Assembly (NCBI GenBank): GCA_047637355.1
Contig: JBLIKA010000056.1
Coordinates: forward strand, 1-20,912
Source of the DNA: Glaciecola sp047637355
GTDB taxonomy: Bacteria > Pseudomonadota > Gammaproteobacteria > Enterobacterales > Alteromonadaceae
Direction of reading: 5' to 3'
DNA: 20,912 nt
Part shown: piece after piece, positions 7,947-16,230 of the stretch
Position numbering within the stretch: the first letter of the stretch is position 1
How the letters are laid out: every line of letters begins with the position of its first letter
The notes under the pieces: generated by a model
Seen by the model: only the letters and a program-made list of their open reading frames with translations
Database searches by the model: none
Told to the model about the DNA's origin: nothing
Made by a program: the position numbers and the translations under genes

Positions 7947-8045
7947 AGGTTTCTCCAAAACTGTTGTAGCTACTTACATTATGAGTCTTTTTTTTTTCTT
8001 TAGGGTCCTAGCAACGACATTGCCCCATATCAAAGCATGCCATTA

Positions 8046-8062
8046 AAAGCCTTACTGGCTTT
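8046..8062 (-). terminator. Weak hairpin after fnr
   Basis: AAAGCC and GGCTTT flank a 5-base loop. Read on the minus strand the stem is followed only by TAATG, so a U tract is nearly absent. It could attenuate fnr transcription before uspE, or be chance. A longer CCCCAT/ATGGGG pair (around 8023 and 8078) encloses it. Confidence 0.3.
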
Positions 8063-8125
8063 ATGACACGACTATGATGGGGTATGGCAGGGCGAAATTT
8101 GGGTTGTATATTAACGTTACTGAAT

Positions 8126-8863
8126 TTAATAAGCACTAGTGAAGTTAACTTCCATATCAGGAAAACGCTGCTTAATGCCATTAAAGTCAACAATAGATAT
8201 TAATTTTCCATCTACCTTGATTAACTCTTCTTTCTGAAAACGTGTTAATAACCTACTAATAGTTTCTAAAGTTAACCCCAAGTAGTTACCAATTTCATTT
8301 CTGGTCATGGACAAATTAAACTGTTTTGCAGAAAAGCCCCTTTCCTCGAATCGTTGGGATAGGTCGTTCAAAAAATACAATAGGCGTTCCTCTGCGCTGC
8401 GCTTATTTAATAACATCATTAGGTCATGGTCATGTTTTATTTCGGCACTCATGAATCGAATTATCTGTTGGCGAAGCTTTGGAAATTTAATCGACATTTG
8501 ATCCAATGTATCGTAGGGCAACTCGCAAACCATAGCGGTTTCTAATGCTTGAGTATAACTAGCATGTTTATTGTCTTTTAAAGCGTCAAACCCAATAATA
8601 TCGCCTGGGAAATGAAAACCGATGATCTGTTCTACACCGTCCTTGTCGCTTACATAAGATTTCAATGAACCAGAGCGAACTGCAAATAATGAATGAAATT
8701 TATCTCCATAACTTACCAATTTATCAGTCTTGTGAAGAGGCCTTTTTCGCTCGATAATACCGTCTAGCGACTCGAGTTCGGCTTTGTTTAAACTAACCGG
8801 TAAACATAAGTGACTAAAACTGCAACTCTGACAGTGAATCGAAAGTTCAGAACTCTTTGCCAT
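8126..8863 (-). CDS. fnr: FNR-type oxygen-sensing transcription regulator
   Basis: The product has 245 residues. Cys11, Cys14 and Cys20 near the N-terminus and Cys113 reproduce exactly the spacing of the four [4Fe-4S] ligands of E. coli FNR (20, 23, 29, 122). The cyclic-nucleotide-like sensor domain spans about 25-145. A dimer helix is followed by the helix-turn-helix MTRNEIGNYLGLTLETISRL, with the E..SR recognition residues that read TTGAT half sites. It is therefore a true FNR (EtrA in Shewanella), active as a dimer without oxygen. The gene begins 29 bases after the TauE/SafE-like gene, with a strong GGGAGGG region upstream, so it may share the ccoHIS transcript. A perfect FNR box lies upstream of ccoN in this window. 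Confidence 0.96.
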   Translation of the reverse strand: MAKSSELSIHCQSCSFSHLCLPVSLNKAELESLDGIIERKRPLHKTDKLVSYGDKFHSLFAVRSGSLKSYVSDKDGVEQIIGFHFPGDIIGFDALKDNKHASYTQALETAMVCELPYDTLDQMSIKFPKLRQQIIRFMSAEIKHDHDLMMLLNKRSAEERLLYFLNDLSQRFEERGFSAKQFNLSMTRNEIGNYLGLTLETISRLLTRFQKEELIKVDGKLISIVDFNGIKQRFPDMEVNFTSAY

Positions 8864-8892
8864 AACACACCCTCCCTCTGATTCGTTTACAG

Positions 8893-9561
8893 TTAAGTAT
8901 TACCCACAAGTAGATTGAAGGTCAAGCTCAAAGCAAAAGCAAATAACAGGGCCGAAATGACTTTTCGTGTCATCTTATGTTGAAAAACAGGTACCAAAAA
9001 ACTAGCACCCAGGCTTGTTGCCATAAGCGTGGGTAGTGTTCCTAAACCAAATGAGAACATCACTAATGCACCTTGCATTGCTGACTCACTAGCTAACGAC
9101 CAAGTGAGCACTGAGTAAACTAATCCACAAGGAAGCCAGCCCCAAATCATTCCGTAAGCCAGCGTATATAGTGGATTTTTAAACGGAATTAGTTTTTTAG
9201 ACAAGGGAGATATTTTTCTCCAAAGTTTACCCCCAATTTTCTCCAGTAGAGATAGACCTTTGTACCAATCGCCAATATAGAGTGCTAATAAAACTAAAAA
9301 TACAATACTAATGATTTGTAAGATGGGTAAGCTAGATTGAAGATTGACCGTCGCCATACCACCTACAAAGCCGGTGATTGCCCCTGCTATTGTGTAGCTA
9401 ATAATACGACCAAGGTTGTATGAAAATATATAGGGAAGTTGGGACTGGTCCTTAGGGATCGCAAATGAAAAAGCACTTGCTATGCCGCCACACATGCCGA
9501 TGCAATGAACGCCGCCAGCAATACCGATAAAGAAAGCACCAATGTAATTAATTTCGAACAT
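8893..9561 (-). CDS. TauE/SafE-family membrane protein of the cbb3 assembly cluster
   Basis: The product has 222 residues with about six membrane segments. It carries the conserved HCIGMCGG motif in the first helix (19-26) and a WLPCGLVYS motif in the second half. This subgroup (COG2836-like, often labelled sulfite exporter TauE/SafE or cytochrome biogenesis protein) is regularly encoded after ccoS. The paired Cys/Met motifs within the membrane suggest handling of copper or thiols during CuB/haem insertion into CcoN, rather than sulfite export. That role is inference from motif and location. Its ATG overlaps the ccoS stop (TAATG), so translation is coupled. Confidence 0.82.
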   Translation of the reverse strand: MFEINYIGAFFIGIAGGVHCIGMCGGIASAFSFAIPKDQSQLPYIFSYNLGRIISYTIAGAITGFVGGMATVNLQSSLPILQIISIVFLVLLALYIGDWYKGLSLLEKIGGKLWRKISPLSKKLIPFKNPLYTLAYGMIWGWLPCGLVYSVLTWSLASESAMQGALVMFSFGLGTLPTLMATSLGASFLVPVFQHKMTRKVISALLFAFALSLTFNLLVGNT

Positions 9562-9767
9562 TATTTACTATCTTCGGTGTCATCAACTTTGTCTTTTTGT
9601 TCATTCGTATTAATGCTTTCCTTGTTGATGTCGTCATCAAACAAAATGCTGTACCCCTGTCGATCCAAATCTTCAAATTGATTTGACCTTACGGCCCAGA
9701 AAAATATGATCACGCCAATACCCACTATAATAATTGCTAGGGGGATTAATACATAAATGATACTCAT
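9561..9767 (-). CDS. ccoS: CcoS, cbb3 oxidase maturation protein
   Basis: The product has 68 residues. It has one N-terminal membrane helix (about 3-27), then the family signature FFWAVRSNQFEDLDRQGYSIL(F)DD, in which the FEDL(D) and DDD stretches are nearly diagnostic for CcoS/FixS, and a variable acidic tail. CcoS is needed for insertion of the redox cofactors into cbb3 oxidase in the inner membrane. It lies 25 bases after ccoI and overlaps the next gene by one base, in the usual ccoHIS order. Confidence 0.95.
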   Translation of the reverse strand: MSIIYVLIPLAIIIVGIGVIIFFWAVRSNQFEDLDRQGYSILFDDDINKESINTNEQKDKVDDTEDSK

Positions 9768-9792
9768 AAGCGCTTATCCATTTTTCTTTACC

Positions 9793-12201
9793 TTAATCTC
9801 TAAGCAGACGGGTTGAATTATAAACTACAATAATTGAACTAATAGACATACCAAGCGCGGCCATCCAAGGTGTTAGAAAACCAGCCATCGCTAATGGTAA
9901 AACAAGTACATTGTAACCAATTGCCCAAACCATATTTTGCTTTATCGTGCGCCGAGCTTTTTTAGCCATAGACAATACCAGAACAAGTGAATTTAATTGG
10001 GCGTTGAGTAATATGACGTCAGCTGCATTTTTAGCTAGGTCTGATGCATTTCCCACAGCTACTGATACATCGGCAGCAGCGAGTACAGGAGCATCATTAA
10101 TACCATCACCTAGCATTAGTACTTTTTTACCTTGCTGTTGTAGTGTTTTAATGGTCTTTAGTTTTTGCAGCGGAGTGCATTGAGCATAGGTTTTACCAAT
10201 GCCTAATTTAACTGCGATATCATGTACGTTTTTTTCGCTATCGCCACTCAATATACTTGTTTCATATCCACCTAACTTTCTTAATATGTCAGCTACGTCG
10301 TGTTTTATTTCGTCTGCTAACCAAAAAGCAGCCACAACATCTCCATCTTTTGCAAGGATGATTGACGCATCGACGAATTCATTAACTAATTCACTTTTAA
10401 CATCTATACCAATAAAATTTGCAGAGCCCAACTGATAACTATGGCCATCAATAGTCCCGTAAATACCATTGCCAACACTAACGTTAAAGTTATTAATGTG
10501 TTGGTGCTGAATATTAATATTGAATTTTGAAAATGCTTTTGCAATAGGGTGCTCAGATCTTACTTCTAACGCCGTCGCAATAGATAGAAGCGTGTATTTC
10601 TGAGATGCATCTGCGGTCCATATTTTTTCTATAGAAAACTCCCCACGGGTTAGTGTGCCTGTTTTGTCGAACACAATGTCAGAAATTTCGGTAAGTTGTT
10701 CGAGTGCATCTGCGCGTTTGAGTAGTATGCCGCTCTTATTTAGCTTTGCCATGGCGCAGGTCAAAGCTGAGGGTGTTGCTAAGCCAAGCGCACAAGGGCA
10801 GGTAGCAACGAGCACAGAAATAGCTATCCAGAACGCATGAGGGCTGTCTTGCAAGAACCAAAATGCATATGTAAACGCAGTGAAGGCCAATACTATAATA
10901 CTAAAATGTCTGCTCAGCCTGTCTGCCATTAAAGCGACTTTAGGTTTATTGACCATTGCCGCTTCTTGTAATCGCAAAATTTGATTTACCGTCGCATACT
11001 TTAGCGTTTTGGTTACTTTAATAGTAATAACGCCGAGTTGATTTAACGTACCACCATAAACATGCGCGCCTGGTTGTTTGTCAACGGATTCAAATTCACC
11101 CGTTAACATCGATTCATCGATTATTGCCTTTCCCTCGGTGATCTTTCCATCAACAGGCACAATTTCACCTGCCTTGACCAGCACCAAATCATTAATTTTT
11201 AATTGCTTGGCCAATACCGATGTTAATTCGCCGTTTACCCATTTATAAGCGGTAACAGGGATATGTTTCAACATATTTGAGGATATTTGATTCGCTTTAT
11301 GTCGAGTCCGTTGTTCTAAATAACGACTAATAAGAAGAAAGAATACGAACATACAAATTGATTCAAAATAGACTTCTGCATCAACATCATTGACAGTTAT
11401 TAAACCAGCAATATAGGTTGAAAATATCGCGATGGTAACCGATATATCCATATTGATTGTTTTTGCCATTGTGGCTTTTAATGCACTAAGGTAGAAGACG
11501 CTGCCTGAATACAACACAACAGGAGTCGTTAAAACTAGACTTACCCAGTTAAAAAATCGTGTGGTTTCAGCTTCGATATTACCAAATAAATCGAAATATT
11601 GTGCCATTGCTAACATCATAACCTGCATGGTCATTAAGCCAGCTAATCCTAATTTCTTTAAATAACTTTTTTGTTCATTTTTAAACGAGACTTCGTGATT
11701 GTCAGCCTGAAAGGGGAGGGATTCGTATCCTATGCTTTTAAGTTGCTTGAGTAGCTGAGAAAGTTTAATTTCCTTATCATTCCACGTAATCATTGCTCGA
11801 CGGGCACCCACGTTAACAGCAACTTGTTTAACGCCTACTACCTTGGCAAGTTGTTTCTCTATTAACCACCCGCAAGCCGCACAAGTTATACCTTCTACAG
11901 TTAACTGTATTTGCTTGTGCTGGCCATTTTCAAAAACAAACTCCTCTTGCAGTTCTGGCTCGTCATACACAGCGAGTTTGCTCATTGTGTTATCAAGTGC
12001 TGCGTCGCCTTTTGTTGCTGGCTCTGTTCTAAATTCGTAGTAACTCTCTAATCCATTTTCAACAATGGACCTCGCCACTGCCTGGCAACCCGGACAGCAC
12101 ATATTATGCGTTTTGTGGAGAATGGTGACAGGATATTTGTCACCTTCTAAATTAGGAAGACCGCAGTGAAAACAAGCGTCCTTCGATACATTAATAGCCA
12201 T
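9793..12201 (-). CDS. ccoI: CcoI/FixI copper-translocating P1B-type ATPase
   Basis: The product has 802 residues, the usual CcoI length. The N-terminal region has CFHC (10-13) and MCCPGC (34-39), typical of the CcoI N-terminal metal-binding extension, then a heavy-metal-associated domain with GITCAAC (105-110). Eight membrane helices are expected. The catalytic motifs are all present: TGE (367-369), the metal-selective CPC (468-470), phosphorylation DKTGT with Asp512, HP (551-552) and GDGINDAP (698-705). It drives Cu(I) across the inner membrane to supply the CuB centre of cbb3 oxidase and belongs to the CopA2-like group rather than general copper detoxification. It follows ccoH after an 18-base gap. 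Confidence 0.96.
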   Translation of the reverse strand: MAINVSKDACFHCGLPNLEGDKYPVTILHKTHNMCCPGCQAVARSIVENGLESYYEFRTEPATKGDAALDNTMSKLAVYDEPELQEEFVFENGQHKQIQLTVEGITCAACGWLIEKQLAKVVGVKQVAVNVGARRAMITWNDKEIKLSQLLKQLKSIGYESLPFQADNHEVSFKNEQKSYLKKLGLAGLMTMQVMMLAMAQYFDLFGNIEAETTRFFNWVSLVLTTPVVLYSGSVFYLSALKATMAKTINMDISVTIAIFSTYIAGLITVNDVDAEVYFESICMFVFFLLISRYLEQRTRHKANQISSNMLKHIPVTAYKWVNGELTSVLAKQLKINDLVLVKAGEIVPVDGKITEGKAIIDESMLTGEFESVDKQPGAHVYGGTLNQLGVITIKVTKTLKYATVNQILRLQEAAMVNKPKVALMADRLSRHFSIIVLAFTAFTYAFWFLQDSPHAFWIAISVLVATCPCALGLATPSALTCAMAKLNKSGILLKRADALEQLTEISDIVFDKTGTLTRGEFSIEKIWTADASQKYTLLSIATALEVRSEHPIAKAFSKFNINIQHQHINNFNVSVGNGIYGTIDGHSYQLGSANFIGIDVKSELVNEFVDASIILAKDGDVVAAFWLADEIKHDVADILRKLGGYETSILSGDSEKNVHDIAVKLGIGKTYAQCTPLQKLKTIKTLQQQGKKVLMLGDGINDAPVLAAADVSVAVGNASDLAKNAADVILLNAQLNSLVLVLSMAKKARRTIKQNMVWAIGYNVLVLPLAMAGFLTPWMAALGMSISSIIVVYNSTRLLRD

Positions 12202-12219
12202 TGATAATGGATACCGCCG

Positions 12220-12711
12220 TTATGGATTGAATTTGATCGCCGCAGACGCAGGCAAAATAACAGTCTTCTGAACTTTCCAATTTTCGTCAAGTGGTGTGAG
12301 GCGTAATCGCCATTTACCGTTGATACTCGTATCGGTTGATGCCCTATAAATTCCATTCGCATCAGCGCTTAACAATACATGAAAGTCTTTGTCTTCCTGG
12401 GTGACATGATAAAAGTCTAATTTAAGTGCTTGTTTAGTTTGCGGAGCCCCGGATAGAAATTCAACTGAGATAAAATCATCAGTGATGTTTAAGGTCGTTA
12501 TAATATTTAATTCCTTAGCCTTTTCAATTTTATCTAGCCTAGCATTAATAGCTTTACCTTCTTTATAATAATCATCAACTACTAAGCTGTTTGTCCCGTC
12601 GGTTGCATAACTCACAACAATTCCGCCAACAATGAACGACGACAACGGAATACAGATTAAAAACCAAGGCCAAAACTGCTTGTACCATGGCTTACTGTCT
12701 AACTCTTCCAT
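12220..12711 (-). CDS. ccoH: CcoH/FixH, cbb3 oxidase assembly protein
   Basis: From the ATG at 12711 the product has 163 residues. A longer frame begins at 12783, but its extra 24 codons run into the ccoP terminator and lack family similarity, so the shorter start (MEELDSKPWYKQFWPW) is preferred; AAGAAG lies upstream. It has one membrane helix (about 15-35) after the conserved PWYKQFWPW, then LVVDDYYKEGKAIN (43-56), the FixH signature, and a periplasmic beta domain. CcoH binds CcoP/cbb3 intermediates and stabilises the assembling complex. It is the first gene after the terminator and so should have its own promoter or depend on readthrough. ccoG, often placed just before it, is absent here. 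Confidence 0.92.
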   Translation of the reverse strand: MEELDSKPWYKQFWPWFLICIPLSSFIVGGIVVSYATDGTNSLVVDDYYKEGKAINARLDKIEKAKELNIITTLNITDDFISVEFLSGAPQTKQALKLDFYHVTQEDKDFHVLLSADANGIYRASTDTSINGKWRLRLTPLDENWKVQKTVILPASAAIKFNP

Positions 12712-12785
12712 AATGCGTAAACTCTTCTTTAATATAAGGTGAAATAACTGATTAGTTGATAAGGAGTACACTGACTCGGACACAA

Positions 12786-12811
12786 AAAAGCCTCGGCAAT
12801 AGGAGGCTTTT
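12786..12811 (-). terminator. Rho-independent terminator after ccoP
   Basis: AAAAGCCTC (12786-12794) and GAGGCTTTT (12803-12811) form a 9-bp perfect stem with an 8-base loop. On the minus strand the stem is followed by further Ts and then GTG, giving a run of six. It lies 12 bases beyond the ccoP stop and separates ccoNOQP from ccoHIS. Confidence 0.88.
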
Positions 12812-12822
12812 ATAGTCGTTTT

Positions 12823-13779
12823 CTAATTACTTTGAGACAGGCTGTAAACATAAGCTGCAACAACATGCACCTTATCTTCGCCAAGCGTCTCTTTAAATGC
12901 CGGCATTACTCCGTTGCGTCCATAATAAAGGGTCTGCGTTACTGTCTTTTGGTTACCACCATATAGCCATATATTATCTGTTAGGTTAGGGGCCCCAAGA
13001 ATTTGATTTCCTTTACCATCGATCCCATGACATGCTGAGCAAATTACAAATCTTGTTTTCCCGGCTTCTTTCAAACCGAGGTCAACGTCACGGCCACTTA
13101 AGCTGAGAGTGTATGCAACAACTTCTGCTACACCGTCCTCACCCATACTATTTAACCAACCCGGCATCGCGCCACGACGACCTAAAATTAACGTTTCCTT
13201 AATCTTGTCCCCAGAGCCACCATACAGCCAATCGTTATCAGTTAGATTAGGAAAGCCAGATGCTGCGCCTTTCGCATTTGAACCGTGGCATTGTGCGCAG
13301 TTTTGCAAAAATAAACGCTGACCAACTTGCAACGCTCTTTCATCCTTAGCTAAAAGCTCAACTGGCGTTTTTGCATATTCAGCAAAAATAGGATCAAATT
13401 TCTCATTAGCATATTTGATTTGAAGTGCGTAGTCATTCCAGTTGCCGTCATCAATATCTTTTTGTAATGCTAATTTGGATTCCTCCAATGAAAGTACGCC
13501 TTGATTAGAACTAGTCCAACCCAGCACTCCTTTATAGCCGCCTAAGCCTGGATAAAGAATCAAATAGGCAACGCCCCAAACAATACAAATGTAGAATAAG
13601 ATTGTCCACCAACGAGGTAACTGATTATTCAATTCTTCTATGCCGTCGAATACGTGTCCCATTGACGCGCCTTCTTCAACTCCAGTATCGTTTGATAGAC
13701 ACCACCGCAAAAGCAAGAAACAACCTAAGATCGAGCCTAGCGTTATTACAGATATCCAAATTGTCCAAAACATGCTCAT
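12823..13779 (-). CDS. ccoP: CcoP, dihaem cytochrome c subunit of cbb3 oxidase
   Basis: The product has 318 residues. There are two membrane helices (about 5-27 and 57-77), then a periplasmic part with two class I cytochrome c domains: CAQCH (161-165) and CSACH (247-251), each followed by a Met ligand in a G(A/V)MP context (about 205 and 292). This subunit accepts electrons and passes them to CcoO. AGGAG lies 10 bases before the ATG at 13779. It starts 4 bases after ccoQ and is followed by a terminator, so it is the last gene of the oxidase operon. The protein is complete with the expected motifs. Confidence 0.97.
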   Translation of the reverse strand: MSMFWTIWISVITLGSILGCFLLLRWCLSNDTGVEEGASMGHVFDGIEELNNQLPRWWTILFYICIVWGVAYLILYPGLGGYKGVLGWTSSNQGVLSLEESKLALQKDIDDGNWNDYALQIKYANEKFDPIFAEYAKTPVELLAKDERALQVGQRLFLQNCAQCHGSNAKGAASGFPNLTDNDWLYGGSGDKIKETLILGRRGAMPGWLNSMGEDGVAEVVAYTLSLSGRDVDLGLKEAGKTRFVICSACHGIDGKGNQILGAPNLTDNIWLYGGNQKTVTQTLYYGRNGVMPAFKETLGEDKVHVVAAYVYSLSQSN

Positions 13780-13783
13780 AAGT

Positions 13784-13957
13784 TTAAGACTCCTGATCTT
13801 CTTTATTTAAATTTGTCTTTTTTTCATCATCGAAAACCAAATTTGCTGCTTCATCAAAGTTCTTTTTATTGCGACTGCTGAACGCCCAATAACAAACTCC
13901 AACGAAAGAGACGAAAACGATGACCGTAAATATGCTGCCTATAGTTCCTTGGTCCAT
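13784..13957 (-). CDS. ccoQ: CcoQ, small cbb3 oxidase subunit
   Basis: I read this 57-residue gene directly from the minus strand. It starts with MDQGTIGSIFTVIVF, has one membrane helix (about 6-25) ending in CYWAFSSRNKKNFDEAA, and a charged tail ending DQES. The helix followed by a W(A/T)(F/Y)...K..F(D/E)EAA pattern is the standard CcoQ/FixQ form. Its ATG overlaps the ccoO stop (TAATG), and ccoP starts 4 bases after its own stop. CcoQ stabilises the CcoP-CcoNO contact in the inner membrane. Confidence 0.95.
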   Translation of the reverse strand: MDQGTIGSIFTVIVFVSFVGVCYWAFSSRNKKNFDEAANLVFDDEKKTNLNKEDQES

Positions 13958-14562
13958 TATTTTAGATGTGTCCCAAGTTGCTGCAGATAAGCAATTAAGG
14001 CTTCCATTTCTGTTTTGCCTTTGACTGCAGCTACAGCACCTGCAATATCCTCATCTTGATATGGCATACCTAACATGCGGTTAACCTCCATTTTCTTAAC
14101 AATATCTTCACCGTCAAGCGTGTTTTCAGCCAACCAGGGGTAACCTGGCATATTTGACTCAGGAACAACGTTTCTCGGATTCATTAAGTGGACGCGATGC
14201 CACTCATCACTATAGCGTTGACCGACTCGGGCTAGATCAGGTCCTGTTCTTTTTGAACCCCATAAAAAAGGGCGTTCCCAAACAGATTCACCAGCTACCG
14301 AGTAGTGTCCATACCGTTCTGTTTCAGAACGGAAAGGGCGGATCATTTGGCTATGACATCCAACACATCCTTCACGGATATACAAATCTCGGCCTTCCAA
14401 CTCTAGCGCGGTATATGGGCGTAATCCCTTAACTGGCTCTAATGCTTGTTGGTCAAACATGAGTGGAAGAATTTGTGCCATTGCACCAAAGCTGATCGCG
14501 ACTAAAATAAGAACAGTTAACAAGCCAACGTTTTTTTCTAATAACTCATGTGGATTTTTCAT
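13957..14562 (-). CDS. ccoO: CcoO, monohaem cytochrome c subunit of cbb3 oxidase
   Basis: The product has 201 residues. It has one N-terminal membrane helix (about 12-34), then the periplasmic haem domain with the single site CVGCH (66-70) in the very conserved stretch YIREGCVGCHSQMIRPF. GPDLARVG and NPRNVVPESNMP follow, the latter with the axial Met. CcoO relays electrons from CcoP to the haem b of CcoN. It starts 11 bases after ccoN and overlaps ccoQ by one base. Confidence 0.97.
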   Translation of the reverse strand: MKNPHELLEKNVGLLTVLILVAISFGAMAQILPLMFDQQALEPVKGLRPYTALELEGRDLYIREGCVGCHSQMIRPFRSETERYGHYSVAGESVWERPFLWGSKRTGPDLARVGQRYSDEWHRVHLMNPRNVVPESNMPGYPWLAENTLDGEDIVKKMEVNRMLGMPYQDEDIAGAVAAVKGKTEMEALIAYLQQLGTHLK

Positions 14563-14573
14563 TATCGCTATCC

Positions 14574-16007
14574 TTACGCTGCAGCAGTTGCAGGCTTTGC
14601 TGCAACGCTTTCTTTAGGTGCGTTAATAGTGCGGTAACAGTTGTATGCCATAATCAGCATACCTGTAACAACAAATAAACCACCAATGAACCTGACAATA
14701 TAGAAAGGCTTAGAGGCCTCTAATGATTCAACAAAAGAATAAGTTAAGGTGCCGTCTGAATTGACTGCTCTCCACATTAGCCCCTGTAATACACCAGACA
14801 TCCACATTGCGACGATGTACAAAACTACCCCGATTGTTGCTAACCAAAAGTGAATGTTAATTAGCTTTGTACTATACATTTTCGGCTGACCAAACAAGAT
14901 AGGGACTAAGTGGTAGACAGAACCAATAGTAACCATAGCTACCCAACCTAGGGCGCCAGAATGAACATGTCCAACAGTCCAATCTGTATAGTGAGATAAA
15001 GCATTGACTGTCTTAATTGCCATCATTGGTCCTTCGAAGGTAGACATACCATAAAATGATAATGAAACAATTAGAAAGCGTAATATCGGATCCGTTCTTA
15101 GCTTATGCCAGGCACCTGAAAGCGTCATAATGCCGTTTATCATTCCTCCCCATGACGGCACGAATAGTATTATTGACATCGCCATTCCTAACGACTGTGT
15201 CCAATCAGGAAGCGCTGTGTAATGAAGGTGATGTGGGCCAGCCCAAATGTACAGTGATATGAGAGCCCAAAAATGAACAATTGATAAACGGTATGAATAC
15301 ACCGGACGACCAGCTTGCTTAGGTACAAAGTAGTACATCATTCCTAAGAAGCCTGCGGTTAGGAAAAAACCAACTGCATTGTGCCCGTACCACCACTGCA
15401 TCATGGCATCAACAGCACCTGCATAAATGGGGTATGACTTTGTCAAACTCACTGGAATAACCATGCTGTTACCGATATGCAGCACAGCAACAGTTAGCAT
15501 AAACGCACCCAAAAACCAATTGGCGACATATATGTGAGATGTTTTACGTATAACAAGCGTACCAAAGAAATTGATAATGTAAGCGAGCCAAACTAGTGTA
15601 ATTAGAATGTCTATTGGCCATTCTAATTCAGCATACTCTTTGCTAGATGTGTAACCTAAAGGTAAGGTTATAACAGCCGAAACTATAACCGCTTGCCATC
15701 CCCAAAAGGTAAAGGCAGCTAACTTGTCACTGAACAATCTAACCTGTGATGTTCTTTGTACAATGTAATAGGAGGTCGCAAATAACGCGCTTCCGCCAAA
15801 TGCAAAGATAACAGAATTAGTATGCAGAGGACGTAACCGAGAGTAAGTTAACCATGGAATGTCAAAGTTCAATGCAGGAGCAAATAATTGCGCAGCAATT
15901 AAAACCCCCAATGACATCCCGATAATGCCCCACACAACAGTCATTACTGTGAATTGCCTGACAACTTTATAATTGTATTCAGGGTGTACTTGGCTTGTTT
16001 CGCTCAT
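14574..16007 (-). CDS. ccoN: CcoN, catalytic subunit of cbb3 cytochrome c oxidase
   Basis: The product has 477 residues with about twelve membrane helices. All expected ligands are present at the P. stutzeri positions plus two: His62 and His349 for the low-spin haem b, His347 for haem b3, and His209, His259 and His260 for CuB. The cross-linked Tyr would be Tyr253 (SLYIW). The enzyme reduces oxygen to water with high affinity and pumps protons. GGAAG lies 10 bases before the ATG. It is the first gene of ccoNOQP. The 5' leader of about 110-160 bases carries a probable class I FNR-dependent promoter, so expression should rise when oxygen falls. Confidence 0.98.
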   Translation of the reverse strand: MSETSQVHPEYNYKVVRQFTVMTVVWGIIGMSLGVLIAAQLFAPALNFDIPWLTYSRLRPLHTNSVIFAFGGSALFATSYYIVQRTSQVRLFSDKLAAFTFWGWQAVIVSAVITLPLGYTSSKEYAELEWPIDILITLVWLAYIINFFGTLVIRKTSHIYVANWFLGAFMLTVAVLHIGNSMVIPVSLTKSYPIYAGAVDAMMQWWYGHNAVGFFLTAGFLGMMYYFVPKQAGRPVYSYRLSIVHFWALISLYIWAGPHHLHYTALPDWTQSLGMAMSIILFVPSWGGMINGIMTLSGAWHKLRTDPILRFLIVSLSFYGMSTFEGPMMAIKTVNALSHYTDWTVGHVHSGALGWVAMVTIGSVYHLVPILFGQPKMYSTKLINIHFWLATIGVVLYIVAMWMSGVLQGLMWRAVNSDGTLTYSFVESLEASKPFYIVRFIGGLFVVTGMLIMAYNCYRTINAPKESVAAKPATAAA

Positions 16008-16124
16008 ATTAATCTATCTTCCGCGTCGAGAAAAAATAACTACATCCCAATGCTGTTAACCTACGTTTCTCTCCAGTTGAGTAGTGAGACTAAGTTAAGT
16101 AAGCTATTGAGGTGTTACATACGG

Positions 16125-16130
16125 ATAATA
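16125..16130 (-). promoter_or_regulatory. Candidate -10 of the ccoN promoter
   Basis: TATTAT on the minus strand matches five of six bases of TATAAT. Its centre is 50 bases from the FNR-box centre, which places FNR near -61, a class I activating position. No good -35 is visible, as expected for an activator-dependent promoter. TGTACT at 16140-16145 is a weaker alternative. Confidence 0.4.
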
Positions 16131-16170
16131 ATGTTTTTAAGTACAAAAAGATATATTACTTGAGTAGGAC

Positions 16171-16184
16171 TTGATCTTCATCAA
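16171..16184. promoter_or_regulatory. Perfect FNR box between ccoN and the divergent gene
   Basis: TTGAT-CTTC-ATCAA matches the FNR consensus TTGATnnnnATCAA at every defined position. It lies 164 bases upstream of ccoN and 47 bases upstream of the divergent small gene. The window also encodes an FNR with a matching recognition helix. Confidence 0.92.
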
Positions 16185-16205
16185 TAGAGACATGTCTAGA
16201 GTTAA

Positions 16206-16211
16206 TAGAAT
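16206..16211 (+). promoter_or_regulatory. Candidate -10 of the gene divergent from ccoN
   Basis: TAGAAT matches five of six bases of TATAAT. Its centre is 31 bases from the FNR-box centre, which places FNR at about -41.5, the classic class II activating position. The predicted leader is only about 13 bases and includes AGAGAA as a weak ribosome binding site. Confidence 0.6.
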
Positions 16212-16230
16212 GTAAATAAATTAGAGAAAA

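Noticed and set aside
7947..7958. TTG start for uspE
   Set aside because: It overlaps the good GGAG ribosome binding site of the ATG at 7946.
8008..8193. 61-codon minus-strand frame upstream of uspE
   Set aside because: It overlaps the 3' end of fnr in another frame and has no family character.
12712..12783. N-terminal extension of ccoH
   Set aside because: It would begin next to the ccoP terminator and adds 24 residues not typical of FixH; the start at 12711 fits the family.
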